From Prolixibacteraceae bacterium (GTDB lineage Bacteria; Bacteroidota; Bacteroidia; Bacteroidales; Prolixibacteraceae), in the NCBI GenBank assembly GCA_027451165.1, contig DAIDJX010000066.1:1-13572 (forward strand): a DNA stretch of 13,572 nucleotides, given 5' to 3'. Under the pieces are notes generated by a model. It was given only the letters and a program-made list of their open reading frames with translations, had not been told where the DNA came from and did no database searches. Numbering within the stretch: the stretch's first letter is position 1; each line of letters opens with the position of its first letter. Shown piece after piece: positions 1-6,396 of the stretch. Both the position numbers and the translations under genes were made by a program.

Positions 1-1
1 T

Positions 2-253
2 ATGGAGCGCCCATATCATAAAAATCTCCGGAGGAAACAACCCGAAGCAAAATTCCGAAAAGATGTATATCCCGTAAATCTGCAAAGGTTTGGAATAGAA
101 TTTTTCGATCCAGTACTCAGGGTTATCCTTATAGACCAGTTCCATGAAAAGGACATACGCCCCGATGATCAGGGATAACCATATTAATCCTTTGAAGAGA
201 TTCAAAAGAAAAAACCTGGCACGGGGATACCTATCACTAAATTTCATCGACAT
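2..253 (-). CDS. Partial membrane protein, N-terminal 84 residues, function unknown
   Basis: This minus-strand reading frame starts at an ATG ending at 253 and stays open to the window edge, so the C-terminal part is missing. A second in-frame ATG two codons on (247) is an alternative start. The translated part begins MSMKFSDRYPRARFF. It has a hydrophobic segment around residues 19-38 (GLIWLSLIIGAYVLFMELVY) and a second around 59-82 containing SEFCFGLFPPEIFMIWAL, separated by a short polar loop with PEYWIEKFY. The second segment, with its FGLFPPE turn, faintly resembles the first re-entrant region of DedA/VTT-type membrane proteins, but this is only an impression from a fragment. The start is supported by an exact -7 element (TATATTTG) at 260-267, which would give a very short leader. 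It lies downstream of the M3 peptidase on the same strand but appears to have its own promoter. Confidence 0.7.
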   Translation of the reverse strand, partial: MSMKFSDRYPRARFFLLNLFKGLIWLSLIIGAYVLFMELVYKDNPEYWIEKFYSKPLQIYGIYIFSEFCFGLFPPEIFMIWALH

Positions 254-259
254 TACGGG

Positions 260-267
260 CAAATATA
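260..267 (-). promoter_or_regulatory. Bacteroidota -7 promoter element TATATTTG for the partial membrane protein
   Basis: Read on the minus strand this is TATATTTG, an exact match to TAnnTTTG. Its last base is 6 nt from the proposed ATG at 253, so transcription would begin almost at the start codon, giving a near-leaderless mRNA. If the second ATG (247) is used, the leader is slightly longer. No convincing -33 TTTG element was seen at the usual spacing. Confidence 0.45.
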
Positions 268-330
268 CAAAATAAATATGTAGTTCCGGGCTATGCGTTC
301 CGAGGTTCCGGGCCTTGCGGTCTTTCCCAA

Positions 331-375
331 ACAGCACAGCTCAGAACAGCATAGCGGAGAACAGCACAGAGGAGA
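331..375. repeat. 15-bp tandem repeat, three copies
   Basis: Three consecutive 15-base units are visible: ACAGCACAGCTCAGA, ACAGCATAGCGGAGA and ACAGCACAGAGGAGA. They differ at one to three positions each. Just upstream, two 16-base imperfect copies starting GTTCCGGGC (283-298 and 305-320) form a second short direct repeat. The array lies between the stop of the M3 peptidase (378) and the promoter of the next minus-strand gene, so it is in the transcribed 3' region or spacer. It does not form an obvious terminator. Confidence 0.75.
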
Positions 376-377
376 AC

Positions 378-2495
378 CTACAGCAATCCGCGCTTTTTTA
401 ACAGCGGTTCGATGGAGGGATCCTTGCCCCGGAATTTCCGGTAGATTTCCATGCCTTCATCGGATCCCGACTTACTGAGCAGGGTTCTGAACCGGGCAGC
501 CACTTCCTGGTTGAAAAGATCGCCTGTTTCCTTGAAGGCATTGAAAGCATCGGTATCGAGCACGGCAGCCCACAGATAAACATAATAGCCTGCGGAATAC
601 CCTCCGCTGAAGGTGTGTGAAAAATACGTGGAGCGGTATCTCGGCAGGATTTCCGGGATCAGCCCGTATTTCTTCATCGATTTGTTCTCAAATTTCCGGA
701 CATCCTTAATCACCGGATTTTTGGGGGTGTGATAATCCATGTCAAGCAGTGAAGCCGCAATGTATTCCCCGGTATCAAATCCCTGGTTAAAAGTGGAAGA
801 AGCTTCCAATTTCTGAATCAGCGCATCCGGAATCGGTTCTCCGGTCTGGTAATGGCGGGCATACACCTTCATGACTTCTGGTTCAGCTGCCCAATTCTCC
901 ATAACCTGGGAAGGCAGTTCCACAAAATCGCGCGGTACTGAACGGGCAGTCCGTTTGTAAGGCCCATCCGTAAACAGGTTGTGCAGGGCATGGCCGAACT
1001 CATGGAACAAAGTTGAAACTTCGTCAAAACTCAGCAATGCCGGTGTATCACCAGCAGGACGCGTAAAGTTCATCACCATGGTCACCAAAGGATAAATATG
1101 CTCACCATTCTTATACGATGATGGCCGGAATGACCCGCACCAGGCCCCTACCCTTTTACCGGCACGGGGATGGAAATCCATAAAGAGCACACCCACATGA
1201 GCGCCATTGGCTTCTTTCACTTCATAAACCACCACCTCAGGATGGTAAACGGGAATATCATTTCTCTTCTCGAAAGTAATTCCATAGAGCTTGTTAGCCG
1301 TGTAAAAAATGCCTTTCACCGCATTGTCCAGGCTGAAATAGGGCTTCACCTCGTTCTCATTCAGGTTGAATTTCTGGCGGCGCAATTTGTCGGAATAATA
1401 CCACCAGTCCCAGGGTGCCAGTTTGAATTTGCCACCTTCAGTGTTGATGATCTTTTGCATGGCATCACGGTCGGCTTTCGCCATTTTCATCGCCGGAACC
1501 CATAATTTTTTCAGAAAATCATAAACAGCTTCCGGAGTTTTAGCCATATTATCATCGATGGTATAGGCTGCGAAATTCTTGAATCCCATTAATTTACCCT
1601 TTTGATCACGCAGAAGGACGATCTTTTTGATGATCTCCTTGTTGTCGAACTCATTGTCGTTGTCGCAACGCATAAAATAACCCCTGTACAGTTTTTCCCG
1701 GAGATCCCTGCGTTCAGAATACTGAAGGAACGGAAGCATGCTGGGCTTATCGAGCGTAAATACCCATTTACCTACCATTTTATCTGACTTTGCCTGATCT
1801 GCTGCCCTAAGAATCACATCCTCCGGAAGTCCTGCCAATTCTTCCTTTTTATCCAGTACCAGCCTGAAATTCTTATTGCTTTCAGCGAGGAGATTCTCCC
1901 CGAATTGAAGACTTAGTTTGGACAATTCTTCATTGAGTGTGCGAAGTTTTGCCTGGTCTGCAGCAGAGAGATTTGCACCGGACCGCTCAAAATCCTGGTA
2001 ATATTTCTCAACCAGCCGGAGTTGCTGGGCATCCAGCCCAAGGGAGGCCCTTTTGTCATACACCGATTTAATCCGCTGGAAAAGTACCGGATCAAGGGAA
2101 ATGTTATCCCGGTGACGGGTCATTTGAGGGTTAATCTGACGGGCCAACGCCTGCAATTCGGGAGTGGTGGCTGCCGAATTCAACGAACCAAAGACACTTT
2201 GGACCTTGTTCAGCATTTCTCCGGATTGTTCCATGGCAAGAATGGTGTTTTCAAAGGTGGGTTCGGCCTTGTTGCCGGTGATGGCAGCAATCTCAGCCAC
2301 CTGTTGTTTGATGCCCTCTTCAATGGCGGGCAGGTAATGTTCCGGCTTTATCTCACTGAAAGGCGGAACCTGAAAAGGAGTATTGTACTCCTTGAAAAAA
2401 GGATTGTCCATAACCTGAGGATTTTCATGCTTTGAAATGGCAAGAGACAGAACTGCCCAGCCAGTGAACAACGTTAAAATTATCAGCTTTCTCAT
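378..2495 (-). CDS. dcp: Exported M3 family metallopeptidase (peptidyl-dipeptidase Dcp-like)
   Basis: A zinc peptidase of the M3 (thimet oligopeptidase/Dcp) family that would trim dipeptides from the C-terminus of short peptides. The 705-residue length matches Dcp-type members. The zinc site is complete: HEFGH at residues 498-502 gives two His ligands and the catalytic Glu499, and Glu526 in DFVELPSQVMENW is the third ligand. The C-terminal HTFSGGYSAGYYVYLWA matches the family's conserved Tyr-rich substrate loop. The N-terminus (MRKLIILTLFTGWAVLSLAIS) is a probable Sec signal peptide without a lipobox Cys, so a periplasmic soluble enzyme is expected. The family-typical NPFFKEYNTPFQVPPF follows. 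It is transcribed divergently from the YmgE-like gene. A 7/8 match to the -7 element (CAAATTTG, 2503-2510) lies 8 nt before the ATG. The dcp symbol is by family, since OpdA-like naming is also possible. Confidence 0.93.
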   Translation of the reverse strand: MRKLIILTLFTGWAVLSLAISKHENPQVMDNPFFKEYNTPFQVPPFSEIKPEHYLPAIEEGIKQQVAEIAAITGNKAEPTFENTILAMEQSGEMLNKVQSVFGSLNSAATTPELQALARQINPQMTRHRDNISLDPVLFQRIKSVYDKRASLGLDAQQLRLVEKYYQDFERSGANLSAADQAKLRTLNEELSKLSLQFGENLLAESNKNFRLVLDKKEELAGLPEDVILRAADQAKSDKMVGKWVFTLDKPSMLPFLQYSERRDLREKLYRGYFMRCDNDNEFDNKEIIKKIVLLRDQKGKLMGFKNFAAYTIDDNMAKTPEAVYDFLKKLWVPAMKMAKADRDAMQKIINTEGGKFKLAPWDWWYYSDKLRRQKFNLNENEVKPYFSLDNAVKGIFYTANKLYGITFEKRNDIPVYHPEVVVYEVKEANGAHVGVLFMDFHPRAGKRVGAWCGSFRPSSYKNGEHIYPLVTMVMNFTRPAGDTPALLSFDEVSTLFHEFGHALHNLFTDGPYKRTARSVPRDFVELPSQVMENWAAEPEVMKVYARHYQTGEPIPDALIQKLEASSTFNQGFDTGEYIAASLLDMDYHTPKNPVIKDVRKFENKSMKKYGLIPEILPRYRSTYFSHTFSGGYSAGYYVYLWAAVLDTDAFNAFKETGDLFNQEVAARFRTLLSKSGSDEGMEIYRKFRGKDPSIEPLLKKRGLL

Positions 2496-2581
2496 CGTGT
2501 GGCAAATTTGAATTTAAGGTTACGAAAATAAGATTATTTGGAAAGATCATTTTTATATACCCCATTATTTTCGGGTTCAGA

Positions 2582-2589
2582 TAAGTTTG
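2582..2589 (+). promoter_or_regulatory. Bacteroidota -7 promoter element TAAGTTTG upstream of the YmgE-like gene
   Basis: Exact match to TAnnTTTG, 25 nt before the ATG at 2615 and within the 119-bp divergent spacer shared with the M3 peptidase. A start of transcription near 2595 would leave about 20 nt of leader. No clear -33 TTTG is present at the usual spacing. Confidence 0.45.
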
Positions 2590-2614
2590 TGGTTGTCGGG
2601 GAATTTTCGTAATT

Positions 2615-2905
2615 ATGGACTTTTTAAAAACCATTAAAACTGTTGATATGGGAATGGGCATTTTATCTCTGATAGTGTTGGGATTGGTCATCGGATTACT
2701 GGCCAAACTTATCATGCCGGGTAAAGACCCTGGCGGAATCATCGTTACCATCCTGATCGGTATTGTTGGCGCCTTTGTGGGCGGCTACATCGGAAAATAT
2801 TTTGGTCTGGGAGAAGTAACCGGTTTTGACCTTACCAGCATTTTGCTGGGCACCGGTGGCGCCATACTGCTCCTGCTGATTTACCGGCTGCTGAAGAAAA
2901 AATAG
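2615..2905 (+). CDS. GlsB/YeaQ/YmgE family small membrane protein
   Basis: A 96-residue, glycine-rich integral membrane protein of the transglycosylase-associated/GlsB-YeaQ-YmgE family, often linked to general or envelope stress though the molecular role is unclear. The diagnostic stretch LAKLIMPGKDPGGIIVTILIG (residues 29-49) is present, flanked by three hydrophobic segments at roughly 15-33, 42-62 and 74-90. A basic tail ends in LLKKK. Family members usually start at MGIL, which here is residue 14 (ATG at 2654). The ATGs at 2648 and 2654 are therefore real alternatives to 2615, and the first 11-13 residues may be leader. The promoter at 2582-2589 fits any of these starts. It appears monocistronic. 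Confidence 0.88.
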   Translation: MDFLKTIKTVDMGMGILSLIVLGLVIGLLAKLIMPGKDPGGIIVTILIGIVGAFVGGYIGKYFGLGEVTGFDLTSILLGTGGAILLLLIYRLLKKK

Positions 2906-3094
2906 CAGTCATCCTGACAGTATCACCAACAAGTCAGTCAGACACCAACCCCACATTCCAGCGTAGGGGTCGCACCTGTAGAGCACATCTAACCAAGGGC
3001 TTAAGTCTTCTCATACCCTCAGCCTGAAGGCTGGGGTTATGTCTATTGCTGCAAATAAACTCAACCTATCCACAGATAAAACTCCCAATATTTA
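2906..3094. other. Intergenic region with palindromic repeat debris
   Basis: No open frame with coding character is visible between the YmgE-like gene and the cotH promoter. The region holds GTAGGGGTCGCACCTGTAG (2964-2982), resembling repeat debris often seen in intergenic DNA, a degraded palindrome around AAGGGCTTAAGTCTT (2995-3009), and a strong hairpin (3013-3040). Confidence 0.4.
3013..3040. repeat. Strong palindromic hairpin (REP-like or terminator)
   Basis: The core CAGCC-TGAA-GGCTG (3020-3033) extends outward through a G.T pair, two C-G pairs, one C/T mismatch and three more A-T pairs. The 28-nt element thus has about 12 pairs and a TGAA tetraloop. It lacks a following T-run, so an intrinsic terminator for the upstream gene is possible but not typical. 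The shape and sequence are like small dispersed palindromic repeats found in many Bacteroidota intergenic regions. Confidence 0.6.
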
Positions 3095-3102
3095 TATTTT
3101 TG
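3095..3102 (+). promoter_or_regulatory. Bacteroidota -7 promoter element TATTTTTG upstream of the CotH gene
   Basis: Exact match to TAnnTTTG, 22 nt before the ATG at 3125, in an AT-rich stretch. This is the only clear promoter match found in front of the plus-strand block that ends at 9565, so it may drive the sulfatase/GH92/phosphoesterase genes too. Confidence 0.45.
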
Positions 3103-3124
3103 TTTTTTCACCTATGCCTGTACC

Positions 3125-4768
3125 ATGATTTCTGAGCTATCTGAGAGGAGGATTCTGACGACTATCTGCCTGCTGATGTGGATGATACCACTTTTCGCTC
3201 AACAGAGTCAGACTGCATCATCTCCCGCTGCCCTCAGCCATCTGCCGCTGATCATGATCGACACCCATGGTCAGACCATCGTCGACGAGCCCAAGATCAC
3301 TGTAGACATCAAGGTGATTGACAACGGTACGGGAAAACAAAACAGCACCGCTGACCCCGGAAACCAGTACGACGGCCTTGCCGGAATAGAGATCAGGGGA
3401 CAATCCTCACAAATGTTTCCGAAAAAAAGCTATGGACTGGAGCTCCGTGATGCCAGCGGAGCGGACAAAAAAGCAGCCCTGATGGGCATGCCCTCAGAAT
3501 CAGACTGGGTATTGTATGCACCATACAGCGACAAAACCATGATCCGGAATGCCATGACCTATTACCTGGGAAGACGGATGGGCCGGTGGCAGCCGGGATT
3601 CCGCTTTTGCGAACTTTACCTGAATGGTTCCTACCAGGGCGTTTACCAGTTGACCGAAAAAATCAAACGGGACAAGGATCGGGTGGATGTCGACAAACTG
3701 GATCCCACAGATGTCTCAGGGGAAGATATGACCGGAGGATATATTGTAAAAGTCGATAAAGTGGATGGCTCCAATTATTTTACGGTTTATCCCGACTACA
3801 AATTCCAAAATGCCCATAACATAAGGTGGACATGGTATTATCCGGAATATGAGGATCTGACCACAGAACAGCAGAATTATTTCAAAAGCTTTGTCAAAAC
3901 GGTGGAAAACACCATAAACGGAAGCTCTTTTACTGATCCCGTATGGGGCTACGCCCGGTATCTCGATATCCTTTCCTTCATTGATTTTCAAATCGTGAAC
4001 GAACTGGGCAACAATGTAGATGGCTACCGGTACAGCACCTATTTTCACAAAGAAAACGACGAAGACGGTGGAAAGCTGAATGCAGGCCCCTTGTGGGATT
4101 TTGATCTCTGTTACGGTAACCTTGACTACAGCCCCCGCCACCTGGCCACCGACCAGTGGAGTTATACCTACTGGGGACCCAATGAATACAATTGTATGCA
4201 CTGGTGGTACCGGCTTATGCAGGATCCAAATTACGTGAAAGCGCTTCACCACAGATGGACGGAACTCAGAAAAGGCGCCTTTTCCACCGACTCCATTCTG
4301 GCTTATATGGACGGACAGGTCAGCTTCCTGGGGGAAGCCATAAACCGGAATTTCAGCAAGTGGCCCATCCTGAGCTCCTATGTCTGGCCAAACAGTGCCG
4401 TGAGGTATTCCTATTCATCAGAAATCAGTTTCCTGAAAAACTGGGTTCTCGACCGGCTGGCGTGGATGGATGCCAATTGGATGGAAAACACCACCCAACC
4501 GGATACCATTCCTCAATTTGAAGCAATTTCAGTTTATCCTAACCCTGTTGCAGACTGGCTGACCATTGAACTGCCCAGGTCAGATACCTATTACACCATC
4601 CGCCTGACTGATTTACGGGGCGCTCAGATTTTTGCGGAAATGACCAGAGATTTCAATTCTTCCAGTTACAGGGTAAACCTGAAAGGTCTCGGGGAAGGCC
4701 TTTACCTTTTAACTGTGGTGCGCCCGGGGATTCAACCCGTGACCACCAAAATCATCAGACGGAACTAA
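3125..4768 (+). CDS. Secreted CotH kinase family protein with T9SS type A sorting domain
   Basis: A 547-residue secreted protein of the CotH family, atypical protein kinase-like enzymes first known from Bacillus spore coats and widespread as secreted proteins in Bacteroidota. The N-terminus is a Sec signal (RRILTTICLLMWMIPLFAQ, cleavage near residue 26). CotH hallmarks follow: GIEIRGQSSQMFPKKSYGLEL (88-107), SDWVLYAPYSDKTMIRNAMTY (126-146), ELYLNGSYQGVYQLTEKIKRD (163-183), and GPLWDFDLCYGN (321-332), whose acidic pair is expected to bind metal at the active site. Residues about 468-547 form a typical T9SS type A tail: SVYPNPVADWLTIELP, a DLRG turn, GLGEGLYLLTV and a basic end (KIIRRN). The protein should be exported through T9SS to the surface or medium. 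The substrate is unknown. The downstream spacer contains a coding remnant in another frame. Confidence 0.93.
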   Translation: MISELSERRILTTICLLMWMIPLFAQQSQTASSPAALSHLPLIMIDTHGQTIVDEPKITVDIKVIDNGTGKQNSTADPGNQYDGLAGIEIRGQSSQMFPKKSYGLELRDASGADKKAALMGMPSESDWVLYAPYSDKTMIRNAMTYYLGRRMGRWQPGFRFCELYLNGSYQGVYQLTEKIKRDKDRVDVDKLDPTDVSGEDMTGGYIVKVDKVDGSNYFTVYPDYKFQNAHNIRWTWYYPEYEDLTTEQQNYFKSFVKTVENTINGSSFTDPVWGYARYLDILSFIDFQIVNELGNNVDGYRYSTYFHKENDEDGGKLNAGPLWDFDLCYGNLDYSPRHLATDQWSYTYWGPNEYNCMHWWYRLMQDPNYVKALHHRWTELRKGAFSTDSILAYMDGQVSFLGEAINRNFSKWPILSSYVWPNSAVRYSYSSEISFLKNWVLDRLAWMDANWMENTTQPDTIPQFEAISVYPNPVADWLTIELPRSDTYYTIRLTDLRGAQIFAEMTRDFNSSSYRVNLKGLGEGLYLLTVVRPGIQPVTTKIIRRN

Positions 4769-4946
4769 GAAAGGAACTGCCCTTCTCAAATGTCTGAAGG
4801 AAGGAAATCTTCCGCTGAACGGTACAGGCAAATTTGTGGGCATTGAAGAGGATTTGGGAACCGATTACTACCTTTGGCTGGCAGGCAAGGCCACCGACTG
4901 GTTTCACGGAGGAAGCAATTACAATGCAGTTAAACCTGCTATATGA
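4743..4946 (+). pseudogene. Orphan C-terminal coding remnant between cotH and the sulfatase gene
   Basis: This frame opens immediately after a TGA at 4740-4742, overlaps the last 26 bases of cotH and ends at a TGA at 4944-4946. From about 4770 the translation reads like real protein: KGTALLKCLKEGN, then LPLNGTGKFVGIEEDLG, then TDYYLWLAGKATDWFHGG, ending SNYNAVKPAI. It has no ATG. The only plausible internal starts are a GTG at 4836 and a TTG at 4854. The balanced composition with aromatic and glycine residues is unlike a random frame. The likeliest reading is the C-terminal end of an enzyme gene whose 5' part was lost where it joins cotH. I do not recognise the family. A frameshifted former part of cotH is unlikely because cotH already has a complete sorting tail. 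Confidence 0.5.
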
Positions 4947-4968
4947 AATAACCGCAATAAGTACAATT

Positions 4969-6375
4969 ATGGCAAATATCCGATCTCGTTTTGTTCTGGC
5001 AGCCACTGTTGCAGGCAGCGCTCTTCCGCTGTCAGGCATAGGCTCGCCGGTATCGCCGGGAAAACCCAATGTTGTCATTATACTGGCTGATGATATGGGA
5101 TATGGCGATATTTCATGCTATAATTCAAAGCAGGTTAAAACACCTCATATCGACAAACTGGCAAAAAATGGGGTGCGCTTTACCGATTTTTATGTGCCAA
5201 CTCCTTACTGTGCCCCTTCCAGAGCTACTTTGCTGACCGGCAGATTTCCGCTCCGTCACGGATTGGTGCAGAATCTGGCACCCGATGCCGGCATTAATGA
5301 TGTCGGGATTGCCGCAGACGAGATTACGCTGGGAAATGTCTTTCAGGAGGCAGGCTACCGAACCAAATGCATCGGGAAATGGCACTTGGGTCATAAACCG
5401 GAATATTTCCCGGTCAACCACGGCTTCGACGAATACTTTGGCATACTCTACTCCAACGACATGCGACCTGTTCAGCTCATCGAGAACAGGGATACGGTGG
5501 AATACCCGGTCGACCAGCAATTCCTGACGCAGAAATACACCCGCAAAGCCGTTGAATTTATCACCATTAACAAAAACAAACCTTTTTTCCTTCACCTGTG
5601 CCATGCCATGCCGCACAAGCCTCTGGCTGCCTCAGCCCGGTTTTACACCCCTGAAACACCCGGCGATCTTTATGCTGATGTGATCCGCGAACTCGACTGG
5701 TCAGTGGGTGAAATAATCAAAACTTTGAAAAAGCTTAACTTATTGGAAAATACCATAGTCATTTTTATGTCCGACAATGGTCCCTGGTATGGCGGAAGTA
5801 CAGGAGGCTTTAAAGGCATGAAAGCCACCAACTGGGAAGGGGGGATCAGGGTGCCGGTCATCATTTCCTACCCCAAAGTACTGCCTGACAATACAAAAAT
5901 AGCAATCCCGTGCTGGTCGCCTGATATTTTTCCAACCTTGCTGTCACTGACCAACATTTCCGTCCAATCGCCGAATAAGCTGGATGGAAGCGATTTAACG
6001 GAAATAATGAAAGGGAAGCAGCATACCCATCAGCCGGTTTTCAGCATGCACAACAACCGGCTGATGACCGTCCGCCAGGGTGACTGGAAACTTTTCATTC
6101 ACAATCCCGGATATTTTAAGATGGTAGACCTGAAAACATGGAAGGATCCCCGCGGACCCGACGGGACTACCATCATTGCCCCGGTCACCGGTCAGGCAAC
6201 CCCTGCCAGTTACCCCGGCATTATCCCGGTACAATCAGAACATGAAATTCAATTGTACAACTTAAGGGAAGATCCTGCCGAATCAAAAGACCTTTCCGGA
6301 GTTCATCCGGAAATAGTAAACGAATTACTCCAGGAAATTAAAAAGTTCGAAGCATCGTTTAATGAGAAGAATTAA
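4969..6375 (+). CDS. Exported S1 family sulfatase (arylsulfatase-like)
   Basis: A type I, formylglycine-dependent sulfatase that would hydrolyse sulfate esters on a glycan. With the start at 4969 it has 468 residues and begins with a signal-like segment (RSRFVLAATVAGSALPLSGIG). The frame extends upstream to a TTG at 4834 and an ATG at 4924, but those 45 residues overlap the orphan remnant and would bury the signal. The core is complete: metal-binding ILADDMGYGD (38-47), the C-x-P-S-R signature CAPSRATLLTGR with Cys81 as the formylglycine precursor and Arg85, GKWHLG (136-141), PHKPL (215-219), and SDNGPWYGG (268-276) carrying Asp269-Asn270. Maturation requires an anSME or FGE enzyme, not present here. 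It lies 21 bp upstream of the GH92 gene, suggesting co-transcription. Substrate is not deducible from sequence alone. Confidence 0.92.
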   Translation: MANIRSRFVLAATVAGSALPLSGIGSPVSPGKPNVVIILADDMGYGDISCYNSKQVKTPHIDKLAKNGVRFTDFYVPTPYCAPSRATLLTGRFPLRHGLVQNLAPDAGINDVGIAADEITLGNVFQEAGYRTKCIGKWHLGHKPEYFPVNHGFDEYFGILYSNDMRPVQLIENRDTVEYPVDQQFLTQKYTRKAVEFITINKNKPFFLHLCHAMPHKPLAASARFYTPETPGDLYADVIRELDWSVGEIIKTLKKLNLLENTIVIFMSDNGPWYGGSTGGFKGMKATNWEGGIRVPVIISYPKVLPDNTKIAIPCWSPDIFPTLLSLTNISVQSPNKLDGSDLTEIMKGKQHTHQPVFSMHNNRLMTVRQGDWKLFIHNPGYFKMVDLKTWKDPRGPDGTTIIAPVTGQATPASYPGIIPVQSEHEIQLYNLREDPAESKDLSGVHPEIVNELLQEIKKFEASFNEKN

Positions 6376-6396
6376 GAAATACTTATACCTGATGAT

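Noticed and set aside
293..478. Plus-strand 61-codon frame with a SEQHSGEQHRGE repeat
   Set aside because: The repetition is explained by the 15-bp tandem repeat, and the frame runs antisense into the M3 peptidase end.
3716..4252. Minus-strand 178-codon frame opposite cotH
   Set aside because: Lies fully inside the conserved CotH core on the other strand and shows no recognisable protein features.
4834..4968. N-terminal extension of the sulfatase from a TTG at 4834
   Set aside because: The 45 extra residues have no family counterpart, would place the signal-like segment internally, and overlap a better protein-like remnant in another frame.
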